From: Dicaeum eximium
Taxonomy: Eukaryota; Chordata; Aves; Passeriformes; Dicaeidae
DNA length: 64,000 bases
Assembly (NCBI GenBank): GCA_013396995.1
Contig: VWZP01008105.1
Location: forward strand, 474,188-538,187
Direction: 5' to 3'
Below are positions 34,976 to 47,465 of this stretch, piece by piece. The number at the start of each line of letters is the position of its first letter. Within the stretch, counting starts at the first letter, position 1. The notes under the pieces were generated by a model. The model saw only the letters and a list, made by a program, of their open reading frames with translations, did no database searches and was not told where the DNA came from. The position numbers and the translations under genes are program-made.

Positions 34976-37314
34976 TTATTTACTTCTATGCCTGCTACTG
35001 TACCTTCCTTCAAGAATATCTTTTCCACCTAATTCAGCTGTAGTTTACTCAGAGCCTGCTTTCATGGAAGCTGCTCTCTCCCTCAGTCACTTCTGCCTCC
35101 CTTGGCAGGTACTTCTCCAAGGAACATCAGAAATGTTCGTACTGCACAAGGTACAGGTGAGCTATGCAGTGACTTACACAGAAGCAGGCCACAGAGAGGT
35201 TTTCAAAGGTTGGGCATGGCAAAGCAGAGCACAAATCTTTAAGACAAGGAGAGAAAGAGCTAGGAAGGGATTTCCTATTCATTGTTAATTCCATCATTGG
35301 AAACTTTGGAATCACTAAAACTTTTGCAAACATGTAGAAAAGGAGAGTATGAGAAACATCCAGTGCAGATTCAGCAAGAACAGAGCTGTCAGACTCATCT
35401 GACCTGCTGCAATGAGGTGATAAGCCTGGTAGATGAACAAGAAGGTGCAGATTCTGTACGTGTTGGTGTATAGGTGTGACTTCTGGTACTGTCTCATATG
35501 GTGTCACTATATGCAAGATAAGAGCTGAGCTACAATAAAATATGAAAAGATGGAAGCATGTCTGGTCAAAATTCTTCTTAGAGGTTAGTTACTCATGGTA
35601 TGATGTGATGGAGAAAACCTCTCATGGATCTGGTCCCAATCAGCTTTCCACAAATAATGCAAAATCCAAGCACAGCTTTTCACATTTCCAGTTAACAGCA
35701 AGCTGGGACGAGCTGACAGAAAGCTGGACACAGGACTAGAGGTCAAGGAAGACATGATGAGCACAAAAAAAGGGATAGACTCCACTGCTCCTCCATTGGA
35801 TGCCCCCTTAAGCCCCTGCAGAGTGGGCAAGAAACTCTCAGTCTGACCCTTGGAAGGCCTTTTTCCTGCTTATGCCTGCCTTTGGCTTAAATTATGGAAA
35901 TCTGATTAGACACTGAGGAAACCCTTCCAGGGCAGCAAAGCACTGGGGTGAGTTGCCTGGAGGGCTGCTAGGATGAGTTGGTCCTGCACACAGGGGGATG
36001 TGGATGAAGAGGAGCCACTATTCCTACCTCCAGGCAGAAGTGAGGTGTATCTGTCTTCCTGAAGTCCTGCTCAGACCTGCCTTTCTGTGATTTTTATCCT
36101 GATGATGCTTTATTACATTATTGATGTTTTGTCTCAGCATGTTGTTATTATAATACTCCTTTATCTGCTGCTCCTCTACTAATAACTCCTGCTGTTAAGG
36201 TGGCTGGTTTGACCAGGGCTGAGTATTTTTGACCTGGTATTCTTTGGTTACACAATCACTTCACAGCATAAGTCCAAACTGCTACTGGGATGGTCTTGTC
36301 CTCTACCTCTCCAACCTGTGCTTGGCCTTACCACCTGTCTTACCTGGCACTACAAACCAGACAGCTGTGTCTGACTTAGGTCAGGGGACTGATCCAGCTG
36401 AAAACTCACCAGCTGGGAGGAAGGCAAGAGAAGAAATCATATTTCCATTACTTGTTCTGCTATCTCATATCCTTTGTCTGTCTTGTCTACCTTGGATGGA
36501 GTAATCATGTCTTGTGCTATGTTTGGAAAGCAGAGTGGAATTGTAAGGTGATATAAGCACTGGTTTGGATAATCCTTTCCAGATTGAGGGATGTCTAAAC
36601 ACTTGTGCAGAGGAAAGTGGTGTCTGAGCAGTTCCTCCTAAAATTGACCACAACTTGTTATTTGGGAAAGGGAGCTTTTTCTTTGTCACTGAACACTAAG
36701 ATCAAGAGGGTTTGCCAAGGTTAGGAGAAGCGGACACCTGCCACTGAAGAAAGACTGTTCAAGGAAGGAGAGAAGGAAAACCAAGAGGATAAGAGGAGCT
36801 GGTCTAAGTTCTGTCACAGAAAATGTATTTTAAAGTTATTTGACGTGTTTTAACCACAATCGGGTAATGAATGAGGCAGCCAAAGGAAGGCTCTTGGCTT
36901 TATTCCCATTCCCTGTTAAGACACTCCTCTGGGTGAATGCATGTCAGAGCAGTCTCTATCCTGACACCAAGTGGACAGAACTCTCATGGACTACTTTAAA
37001 ATGTGATCAAGTGTTTATCCTCACTGGCAGTGAGAACAGGCACTTGATGTGCCACCCATTCTAGAACCAGTGAGGCACCATACAGTTTTTAAGCATTTTT
37101 GTATTTCTAGGAATTTTTTTCAAGAACCTGTCTCCTAGCAGCAGAAATAGACATTGGAGATAGTTATACTTGATAAAAACCACTCTCTGGTCTCCTGCCA
37201 TTTTACTCCCCTATCCCAAGTTTCCACCAGTGCCATATATAGTGAGTACCCAGTGGGTGAATGTGGATCATCTTTACTGGGGTCAAGGTGGGTTTCAAGA
37301 GTGGCAGGGTAGTC

Positions 37315-37475
37315 CCAAAATCACAGAAAGGTTGAGTTTAAGGGACATTTGGAGTTCATCTGGTCCAATCCCCTGTTCAAGCAGGGCCACCTACAGCCCA
37401 TTTCCCAGGTCCATGTCTAGAGAGCTTTTGAATATCTCCAAGTATGGAGAATTTCTTGCCCCAAAAATGAAGAGG
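37315..37475 (-). mobile_element. CR1 LINE 3' tail, antisense
   Basis: The 160-bp fragment starts 'aaatcacagaaaggttgagt' and continues 'ttcatctggtccaatcccct' and 'tgaatatctccaagtatgga'. It is the inverted counterpart of the tail of the CR1 200 bp to its right. Confidence 0.88.
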
Positions 37476-37664
37476 AGGGTGCCTTTTCCTTGTGAGGAAG
37501 GACCAGTGCTCAGTCATGTCAAGGTGATGTGCATTGCAGTGTGCTGGAGCAGTCCCACCACGCTGCCAAAGAGCAAGGCAGGGTATCTAGTCCTGAGACT
37601 GGCACATTTCCCAGCACATCTTATTTCACAGCGTGCATCTTCCCAGCATGTTCTCCCCAGGAGG

Positions 37665-38162
37665 GGTTGGGAGCTGCTCAGTTCTGGGCTCCTCAGTACG
37701 AGAGAGACGTGGAGCTCCTGGAGCAGATACGGCAGAGGGCTACAAAGAGGATTAAGGGACTGGAGTATCCCTCTTACAAGGATTGGCTGAGGACCTGTTC
37801 AGCCTCGTGAAGAGATGACCAAGAGGTGACCTTCTCAATGTCTGTGAGTATCTGAAGGGAGGGTGTCACGAGGTTGGAGCCAGGCTCTTCTCAGTGGAGC
37901 CAAGCAGTAGGACAAGCTGCAACAGGCAGAAACTGATGCATAGGATGTTCCACCTGAATATGAGGAAAAGTTTCATTACTGTGTGGGTGACCAAGCACTG
38001 GAACAGACTGCCCAGAGAGACTGGAGGCTCTCCCTCACTGGAGATATTTTGGGACTATCTGGACTCACTCTGTGCAATTGATGGCACTTGAGCAGGGAGG
38101 TTGGACCAGATGGCCCCACTGTGGTCCCTTCCAGCCTTACCCATTCTATGATTCTGTGATTT
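37665..38162 (+). mobile_element. CR1 LINE 3' region
   Basis: A sense CR1 copy of about 500 bp: 'ggagcagatacggcagaggg', 'aaggattggctgaggacctg', 'ctcttctcagtggagccaag', 'gatgttccacctgaatatga', 'ggaacagactgcccagagag', ending 'attctatgattctgtgattt'. Openings in its 5' part (37170-37810) are CR1 and chance, not host genes. Confidence 0.95.
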
Positions 38163-38831
38163 TCCCCTTTCCATGCACATCAGACCTCCAGTGCTGGGTG
38201 GCCAGAAGCCCTCCTTCAGAAGCTTCCCATCCTGCAGCTCAAGTCCTCACCACACCTTACCTAGAATACCTCTAACATCCTGAGAATCACACCCCTTTTG
38301 ACCTTAACCCTGGGATTATGGGAAGATCACTGCCAGATGAGGTTTCCCCATGGATTCAGCCTCTGAAGCCTTCAGCTTCCATTGCTCACTTGAGGTTGTT
38401 TTCTCTCCGAGTGTCTTACTCTTCTCTCTCGCTTTACACATCTCTACTTCTGCCTCCCAGGTGAAGAAAAATCCCTCATCATTTTTTAAGGTACCAGAAA
38501 GTCACAGAAACTCCAGTACCAACCACTGGCTAAGCCTCAAACCCCCAGCCAAGAAACAACAGCATCCTATAGTGCTCTGCACCAGAAAGGTAACAGCTTT
38601 TCTCCCAGGGGAAAAAAACCTGCATCAATTTAACACGGAAAGCTCTCAAACACATCTAGTGTCAAGCAATTCCATCCCTCTGATGGATGGCATTCAAAAA
38701 CAGCACAGAAAGGAGGCACTGGTGCTGATAAATTTAAAAGCATTTAGCAGCTGCCCTGTTGTTTAAGTTATCTCCTAATTACTTGACATAAAAAAAAACA
38801 GCAGAGGAAAATGTGTCATGCATGGACTTAC

Positions 38832-38882
38832 CCAGCTGATCCAGAGCAAAGAGGGCTGGGGCACCTTCGGAGAGGTCATTGT
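38832..38882 (-). CDS. AMOTL1: Probable additional upstream AMOTL1 exon (51 nt)
   Basis: The minus strand has a strong acceptor (TTGTTCTTCTTCCCTCAG) and a strong donor (CTGG|GTAAGTCC) exactly 51 nt apart. The frame encodes (D)NDLSEGAPALFALDQLG with no stop. It enters and leaves in phase 1, and its last G joins GC of the 18299-18445 exon to give Gly, reading on into STSVCYKP. Phase compatibility, order and strand all fit AMOTL1. The mammalian AMOTL1 sequence I recall lacks this segment, so it may be a bird-specific or alternatively spliced cassette. The peptide is acidic at first and then hydrophobic, with no known domain. It could belong to another transcript, because the exon supplying the start codon has not been found. 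Confidence 0.55.
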
Positions 38883-40334
38883 CTGAGGGAAGAAGAACAA
38901 ATGCTAGGGAAGTCAGCTGGAGAGGTAGATGAGGACAGATGGGGTGACAACACTGTTTTAATCACACTGCAGATAAGCCCCTGCTCAGCTTGTTTCCAGT
39001 TCACCCTGACAGCTTTCATGTGCGTGTTGCGGGTTTTCTTTTGATTCAGATGTTACTGAAAAACCTCAGAAACAGCTCAAGACAGAGACTTGTCAGGATG
39101 AACCCTGAAAAGCAGAAGCTTCACTGCTCCATCTGTACCCTCCCTGGGATCCCTGGCAGTGCTCCCCTTTTTGCCCATATCACAGCTCTTCACTCCCTTT
39201 CCTCAATTTTCCCGGTGCTCAGAGCATGGCCAGGAGCACCCTGCCTGCAGCAAAGCTTTCCTGTATGCTACAGTCTGCTCCAACAACAGCAGCTGGAGAA
39301 GGTTTAACCAGCAGGAGCAAGAATTATCCAGAGGCTGACCAAACCTTTGAGTCATCTGATAGCAGCACTGCAGTAACTCAGTGCCTATGACAGGTGAGAC
39401 CACGGGCTCTGGAAGTCCCTGAGCTGGTGGCATCTCTCACCAAAAACTTGTAGGGGTTTATTTTGCATCCCATAAATGAGCCCACCCAATCTTGCACGCT
39501 CCCAGCTGCAGAGTACAACACACACAGATGCCTCACTACCAGTAAGATCCACAACAACACAGGAACACGCGACCAAGCGTTGAATTCCATTTGTGCCTTG
39601 TAGTTCTATTTTTGAACATTTCTTGCAACGTCAAAAATGCTGCTAAATTGAAAAACCCAAAGAAAAAATTTTAAAAATTAAATTGCAGAGGGTTGGGGGG
39701 GTTTTGTGGTGATTTTTTTTTCCCTTCACAATTCATGGCATTTTTTTCAATGAATGGGCTTGACTTAAAAACTTTTGGTCTGGAGTCTGTGGATCCCTGT
39801 ATTCCCAGGGGTTCCAGGAGGACATGTGAAAAGGGCAGGTGCATGATTCCCTACAGCAATCCCATACCTGTGCCCTTTCTATGAGATCTTCCCCCCTGTT
39901 ATAAAATGCTCTTAGGCCCAACAGTTAGAAAAAGTTGCGAGCCGCAAGTTTAGGATCACAGTGGGCTGCATACAAAACCAAAAGCCAATGTATATCCGCA
40001 TTCATCTGCTCAACTGGTTTGGATTTCTACAAACTCCTGATGGCAGTGACTCTGCCATCCTCTGCTTTACAGACACAAGCACGGTGTAATACTGAAGCCT
40101 ACAGGCAATTAACCAACACAGTTAAAAACAATAAAACAGACCATGCACATAGCAAAGACTTTTAAGGAATCACAGAAGCGGAGATTGTTCTAATGGGGAA
40201 AAAGAGTGGGCAGCAGCAAGCTTCCCTGTGCTGTTCCCCTGGAGCCACCCTGGGCTGGGTACCCACAGAAGCAACAGATGTTCTATCATGAGGATGTTGG
40301 CCAGTGGTGCTTTGCTGGGGATATTGAACCCAGG

Positions 40335-40386
40335 GCTCAAAAGCATAAATCTACTTATGGGTTCAAAAGCATAAAGCTACTTATGT
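40335..40386 (+). repeat. 26-bp tandem duplication
   Basis: A gctcaaaagcataaatctac-type unit is followed immediately by gttcaaaagcataaagctac. Each ends ttatgg or ttatgt. Two copies differ at three positions, indicating a recent tandem duplication in non-coding DNA. Confidence 0.9.
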
Positions 40387-42384
40387 AATTCAGCTCTCAC
40401 AGAAAAGGAGGCAATGCCACATCTTGGTTTGTCCCTTTCCCTTCCCCCAGCATCTGGGCTATCAGCGGGAAGCCAAGGGAAACAGATGGAGATAAGCGAG
40501 CGCTTTACCAAAGCAAAGAGTTTCCGTTCCCAAGGTGCTGCCATCTGGAAGGCTGTGGGTTTGTTTTGGTTTTAGTCTGGGGCACAGCACATCCCAGACA
40601 GAGAAGGAACTTTCCCCAGGGAGGGACAGCTTGTGCTGACCCAGGGGACAGGGACCTCTGGTAAAAAAGATGACCTGGGGCTAAACAAGGAGCACTTGTG
40701 GCTGCTCCTGCCAAATGTTCAAATGGGCATTAAAAAGCAAGTAAGAGTAGCTGACTGGAAATCAAGTAGATATTAATTGATAGAGGAAATAGGACTACTG
40801 GCTACTCCTCTTGCATCTGCACCAAGTGCTTTCCTGAAACAGGGAATTTCTAGAGAGAATGAACCCTAGCCTTGAGATGGGACACCTTGTGTCTGGCTAA
40901 GGTGGGCTGAAGTCTTGAACAGCCCTTGCACAGGGAGCCCCAGTTAGGGCAGCCCCCTTGTCATTGCCAGGACAGCATGTATCCCTGCAGCCAACCTAAA
41001 TTGTCCCACACAAATATGGTTGAAGAGAGTATTTTATCAGTTCTCATACCACTCCTTCCCAACCATGGTCATCTGCAGAGTACTACTTGTGGAGAGTGAG
41101 GGTGGTTATATCTCGCACAAGTGGCACATTAACTGGCCAAAAGATGGGTGTTGGGGCCTTTTTGCTTTTTCTTTTTTTTAAAGTCCATTCAAAAGAAGGA
41201 AAACAAGCTGCAGACCAAGTGGCTGTGTCAGTGTGACAGTTTGGATCTGACCTTTCCCACCTTCATGCCAGGTACTGCCTGGCTCTGGACACAGCCCAGC
41301 AAAACCCCTGGGACCACTGCAAGCACAGTGAACAGCAGCAGCACATTGGGAAAGCTCTCAGCACTTTCACCGGGTGGATTAAGGGCCAGCAATAATATCC
41401 TACCTCCTTTCACATTGGAAAAGGGGTGGATCCCACCATGAGACAACCAGTTTGTTTCATCCAGCTTCCAGTTTTCACCAGGGTCCATCTCTGATCCGCA
41501 GCATCAAAGATCTGCTTGCAATGCCTCCTGCTGCTCTCTCTGGGGAATAACCAAAAGATACTCTGAGCATCTGTCATGCTGCTAGACCTTAGCCAGGTCC
41601 TGAGAAGCTCACCTCAGCAGAGGAAAATCCTGTCAATATTTCAGGAAAAAAAGAAAATAATTTTTAAAAATTAAGGAAAAACCCACATGGCTCACAGGGA
41701 ACTCTTGGACCAAGGAGTTGCTGACTCTACTCAACTTATCACATCAACAAGCCTCCCCACTGCATCAAAGGCCACCAACACTTGGACCTCTTAAATTTTT
41801 GTTATCATTCTGACCTACGCTTAGAAATTCCTAATCCATCATGATACTTGCAGGGATGGTGTTTTACTTCTGAGTGGGGTGATGTGTCCCAAGGACATCC
41901 ATCAGGGGTGTGTCTTAGCTTTACATGCCTAGCCAGCAGGTCCTGGCAAGTGAGGGGAGTGGGCAGGCTTGCTGGCCCTTGTTCCCCCATCCCAGCTCCT
42001 CCAAGGATGGGAGTTGAAAGCTGGAAGTTACAGTCAGATGTACATTCCAAGGCAATGCTGCCGCTGGCCACTTGGCTCTCACAGCTGCCCCAGCCCCAGG
42101 GTGGTGGCTATGAGCCACCAGGGAAGGATGGGGATTATTGAGCAGTTAACAGGGGAGCTCTCCACCCTTAAAAGTCCCTCTCTGGTGTAAACACTAAATT
42201 ATTTTCCTGACTATCAGTCATTCAGTGCAACTCACAGGTTTGTTGCACCTGGGAATCCTCATGGAGACATTTTCCTTCCCTTGACTCCTTGGACCTGTGC
42301 ATCTGGGCAATCCCAGATGTGAGCAAAGACTCTGAGAATAACTCATAGAGAGCAGCCCTGTGGAGGACTTGCCATTATCATGGA

Positions 42385-42953
42385 TGAAAAGCTGGATGTG
42401 AGCCAATGGTGTGTGCTCACCTGGAAGCCAACCTCATGCTGGGCTGCATCCCAAGCATTGTGGGCAGCAGGGCCAGGGAGGGGATTCTGCCCCTCTGCTC
42501 TGCTCTGCTGAGACCCCCTGCAGTGCTGTGTCCAGCTCTGGGATCCCAGCACAAGGAGGACACAGACCTGTTGGAGTGAGTCAAAAGGAGAGCCCTGAAG
42601 GTGATCAGAGTACTGGAGCACCTCTCCTGTGAAGGCAGGCTGTGAAAGTTGGGTTTGCTCAGCCTGATGAAGAGAAGGCTCCAAAGAGACCATATAACAC
42701 CTTCCAGTACCTAAGGGTGGCTTATAAAAAGGTTCAGATCAGATATTAGGAAGAAATTCTTTACTGTGAGGGTGGCGAGGCACTGGAACAGGTTGCCCAG
42801 ATGGAAAGTCTTCAAGACCAGACTGTGTAGGGCTTTGAGCAACCTGGTCTAGTGGGTGGTGCCCATGCCCACAGCAGGGGTGTTGGAACTGGATGATCTT
42901 TAAGGTCCCTTTGAAACCAAGCAATTCTGTGATTCCTTGGTTCTATGAGCCCT
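42385..42953 (+). mobile_element. CR1 LINE 3' region, about 570 bp
   Basis: This sense CR1 is among the longest copies here. It includes part of the end of the reverse-transcriptase-side region ('gctgggctgcatcccaagca', 'ccctgcagtgctgtgtccag'). The 3' UTR follows ('aggaagaaattctttactgt', 'gaggcactggaacaggttgc', 'gatgatctttaaggtccctt'), ending 'aattctgtgattccttggtt'. Stops and indels make it a dead copy. Confidence 0.95.
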
Positions 42954-45900
42954 GATGGGGTAGCACATACAGGCATTTAATGCATCCCTAGGCCTTCAGG
43001 ATTACATGGATTTGGAAGGGAATAGAGTCCTTGCAGTATCAGAAACCTCTGATTTATAAAGGAAGCATACAACATTGTTGTTATGCACCAACAAGTTTTT
43101 ACCTCTGTTGGAAGATGCTGAAAAGGAGGTGACAAGGATTTTGCCTACACTGTCTGAGGCAAACCCAAACCCCAAATGGCAGCAATGGAGCTGATTTCAT
43201 AGTGAGGTGAGTTCCATGAGACCCATCACACTGGCAGCTGGTCATCACTACTAGGTCTCTGAATTTTTGTCATTATTTGTAGTGATTTTTTGCAATTTAA
43301 TGCTATCACAATCCAAATTCAGGACACTCCTGGGAGGAATAGGCAGACAGCAATGAAGGGACATCATCACACCTGCAGCATCTCCTTAAGAAATGGGAAG
43401 CAAAGCATGGCTGAGCCAACCCACTGCACTGCTCAAGCACTGGTACCTCTCAGCTACCACCTTGCTGACGGGGGCTGCAGGAAGGGGCAGCAGGCCCACG
43501 CTGGCTCCCAGTGACTCCCAGCCTGGCACACCCAAGCCCCTGCCTCAGCCCACTGCCAGGTCTCACCAGCATGAGCCAGGAGGGTGCTGGTGCTTCCCTG
43601 ACTGGCCAGACCTGCAAGAAGTTGTTTCACACATTCTCTTGCTCAGCACCTTCACTGAGTGGAATTAAATACCTGTCTGTATATGTTTGGTGAGCAGCGA
43701 GCAGGACAGGTCACTGCATGTGCAGGCAGAGCTGGGCTGGAGTTTTTTGATGTAGCAAATTCACCTGAATTGCAATTAAGAGGTACTGAGACTTCAGGCA
43801 AATTTGGGTGGATTAAGTAATTAGTTTAAGCTGAAAGAGAAGAAAATGAGTCCTGAGAAGAGCAGCAAGGCTCCATCTTGACGTTTTAAAAACTGAATTT
43901 TTTTTTCTTGTTCTTTCAAGTGCTGGTTTTGGCTTGAAAGTGACCTAGTTTGCTTTTTCTTTTCTTTTTTCTTATTTTTTTAAGTAATGAAAAGCAGTAA
44001 ATAATCTGAAACCAGAATGTCTCATGCTACGCTTATAAAAAGAAATCAAAGAAGAAAAGAAACGCTCTCCTTTAAGGGGTGATCCAAACCAAAAAGTATT
44101 TTCAATTTTTCCCTTCAGCCACTAAAATGAAAAACCTATTATTTGTACAGCTACAGTACTGAAAGGCATCTCTTCAATGTGTACTGCTGGCAATTTCTTC
44201 TTTCTACCTGCCAAGGGAAGGGTTTGTCTTCAAGTTCAAGAAAAGCATAAAAGAGAAAGAACAAAAGGGCAATTTATCAATGTAGCGTAGAAGATAAAAT
44301 GGCTTTTCCATATTTACTTGTTTCTCTAAAAGAAGGAACCTCAGCTCTTTGCCTGCTGCCCCATTCTGCTCAAAATCATGTAGACATGAAATCACATAGA
44401 CACAAGTCCTGAGCTCTCATTGCACAGAAGATTAATTGCAGATGTAAAATCTCTTGACTTCACTGACATGTAACCAACATTAGAGAAAGCAAAGGTCAAA
44501 ATTTATTTGGGTCAATAACATCAGCAATGACAAGCACCCAGATCACAAACCTCAGTCCTTGCTGTAGCTTTGGGGCATCCATCTCTCCCCTTCACAGCAG
44601 AACCTGATGTCAGCAGAGGCTGCTAGTGTCAGGTGTTCAGTGCCAGCATCAGAGACCAGAGATGGGTGTGTGGTCCCTGTCTCACCACAGAGCATGCACT
44701 GTGCCCACCATCTGCTGTGGCTGCCCAACAGGATGGGATGGGAGGGAAAGGGATGGATGAAAGCACAGGATAGGGCCCACTAGCTGCATTTATATTCATG
44801 CATTAGACCCCTTGCTAAAATGCAGAGCTGGAGGAGGAGGAGGCATTGCTGCTCAGGCTGGTGTCTCACCAGGGCTGGGATGACAGCTCCAGCTGCTTGA
44901 AGGGCTCAGCCTTGCTACAGTCAAAAGTCAACACCCATTAACTCCATCTTTCAAGAAGGCAAATCAAATGTGAGATTTTCCAAAGGGTTCTCAGGTTCTG
45001 TGTGCAGTTTTCACCTAGGGCAAGGGGTGCTTATTTTACACACCTACAGCTTCCACCATTCCTCTGAGAAGAAACAAGGAGAACCACATTCCTCCTATAT
45101 CCTGATCCAATATTTAAAAAACAATAGGGGCTAAATACATTAGGACATCTTTCACTCTGCAGCTTTTAGTGTACCTCAAGAACAGCAATGCAGATCACAA
45201 GCACTGTCCATTTTCAATCTAACCTGCAAATCTCTTCCAAACCACAGGAAAAAATAGCATAATATTGGAATGACCATTTCATCAATGTTTTAATCTGTCA
45301 GGAGTGGCTGCTGGAGCACAAGCTCCGGTTAATATCCTCTTCTGGAGCATTTCCAGTTCAAGACAATCTGCCACACAGCTTCTCAGGGCACTCAGCAACT
45401 GCATGGGGATATTTTTTTTGTAGTATGATAAACTCTAGAATTCACATGGCCAGAACAGCAGGAAAATAAAAACTAATGACCTGAAATTAACCCTGACAGA
45501 CAGATTAAAGGATCAAACCCTAAATGCTACAGCGTGCAGGGACATGATCTGGTGGGCAAGTATAGGCTGGAAGTGTTTGCCCAAACACTGTCCTCAAAAC
45601 TGGCTCCATTCACATGGCTCAGGTGCTGCTGAGTGGAGAAGCAGAGGCTGTACAAAGGATCTCACATCTCTCTGAGCTATCATGTCTCCTTGCATATGGT
45701 TCTACTTTAGAGCTCTAACTGCATCCACCTACTTGACTGGGAGTAAAATTCAGTGGCTCTTCCAGAAGACACAGAGTCAGCTACTTCTCCTCTTCTCCAT
45801 GAGGAACAAACAAGGGCACATTGCCATGAGATACTCAATTCAATCTGATCCAGCTAGATCACCATCAGGGCTGGTCATCACCTGAGGCTGGTGATACTCA

Positions 45901-47214
45901 CACATCACCTTGCTGGTCTGAGCCCTCAGAACAGCACACTGGAGCCCTTTGTATTTAATGATTTCTTGATTAAATGAACAACCTTCCAACACCTTGTAGC
46001 ACCTAAGAAGAGCTCACGTGTGATCCCTTCTGGGTAGCATCTGTCCTGGAGGAGCCAGGCAGTGTGGGGTGCACACAAGTGGGATCAGAGCAGCCCCAAG
46101 CCACACCATCCCATTGCTTGGTGGCCAGGCCAGGGCTGGTGACTGCAGAGCCACCACCAGCTTGTAGCAGCCTGGTGTAAGAGTGAGCACGGGTGGGGAC
46201 TGCTGAAAGAGAAAGGCTACACAACAGCTGGGGTGGTCACAAGCCATGGGAGGTCCGGGAGATGGGGCAGCAGGGAGCACACCAAGGAGAGTGGGGCTCA
46301 GCATCAGTGTGGAGAGGGAGGCTGGGACAAGGAGGAAAAATCTCTTTCTGTTCATGTTGCAAACCCACGGAGGTGGCTGGCCATTGCTAGTGTGTTCTCC
46401 AGCAAGAGAGAGCACTGACCCTAACACATGCTTCCAGGCAACTTCTGGGGTTTGGGATCAATATCCACCACACCAAAGGGATGATATGGGCAGCCAAGGC
46501 AGAACTGGGCTGAGGCTGAGACAGCAAGCAAGGACTGAAGAAAAGAGCTTGGTCCAGCTGGAGATGAGGAAGAGAGCTTGGCCAGACTGTGGGAGAAAGT
46601 CTCAGGCAGCAGCCTTGCAGCAATCACACATGGGATTAAATACTATGAGACAGATCCCTTAACCTGTGACATTTCCCAGCACCCTGCAATAATACAGGGA
46701 TAGCCTTCTTTTCATCAGGCATGCACTGGGAACCTCCCTCCCCATGGTCACCAAAGGTGCCTTATGGTGCCTACACAATAACCCAGATCCTTCCCAGTCC
46801 CTATGAGTCCAGAGAAGCTAAAGTATTTCCCTGACCCATAGTTTTGCCCAGACTAAAAACTGAGTAACTTTTGACAACTTCTGTGTCAAAAAGGCCATGT
46901 ACTCGGAATGCAAGGGCAGTGCCAAGGGGAAGTCTTGTCACCTGGGCAAGCAGCAGCTGCTCTTGGGCAGGTATCACTGCTCTGCAAGGGCACTGCCTTC
47001 CTGCAGCTGTTCATCTGCCCAAAGGCAATATGAGTGGGAATGGGAGGGTCTGACTGAGCCTCACAGAACTGGGCAGGGCAGGATGAGGACTTTGAGGGGG
47101 ACATTACAAATTCATTTAACCTTAACAGCGTGGGCACAGTGAAAGGCACAAGGTGATAAACTACTTCCCCTGTACCCCAGAGCTCAGCCTGACTGCTGCC
47201 TTTAATCACCCACA

Positions 47215-47465
47215 GCTGTTCTTTACTGTGCTCTCCTTTAATTAGCCCAAAAGGTGACTAATGAGCTATTTCTTAATGTCATCAATCAAAAAGCTCTTTT
47301 TGTAGCTGGTCTGAAAGAGGTTTTTTTTTAAAAAGCATCGAGTTTCAGCCAACTGGCACGGAGCATGATCACAAGCTAATTACATGATCTCATGGCAGTT
47401 ATCTCGAACTAATACATCATTAATCTGATCTTACGACAGCTAAAGGAGAAGCCCAGAGCCAAGAA
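47215..47465. promoter_or_regulatory. Candidate conserved non-coding enhancer
   Basis: Within 250 bp there are many homeodomain-type cores (tttaattagc, gactaatgag, gctaattacatgatc, catcattaatctgatc), a tcatcaatca word and a tttttttttaaaaag run, without repeat signatures. Dense TAAT cores in non-repetitive sequence are characteristic of ancient vertebrate enhancers. Conservation was not tested. Confidence 0.35.

Larger units (their letters stand above)
29461..38831 (-). other. Upstream intron (or 5' flank) without supported genes
   Basis: This holds ordinary single-copy DNA plus a CR1 at 34497-34975 and an inverted CR1 pair at 37315-38162. Around 31821-31960 a gctccaatatttta word occurs twice beside a tgtttgtttgtttg run. 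An exon-like minus-strand stretch at about 33035-33222 is noted in the findings. I see no promoter, RNA gene or second gene. If the 38832-38882 exon belongs to AMOTL1, this is intron. Confidence 0.65.

Noticed and set aside
37170..37790. 206-codon plus-strand opening
   Set aside because: It runs through an antisense CR1 tail, unique DNA and the start of a sense CR1. No conserved domain.
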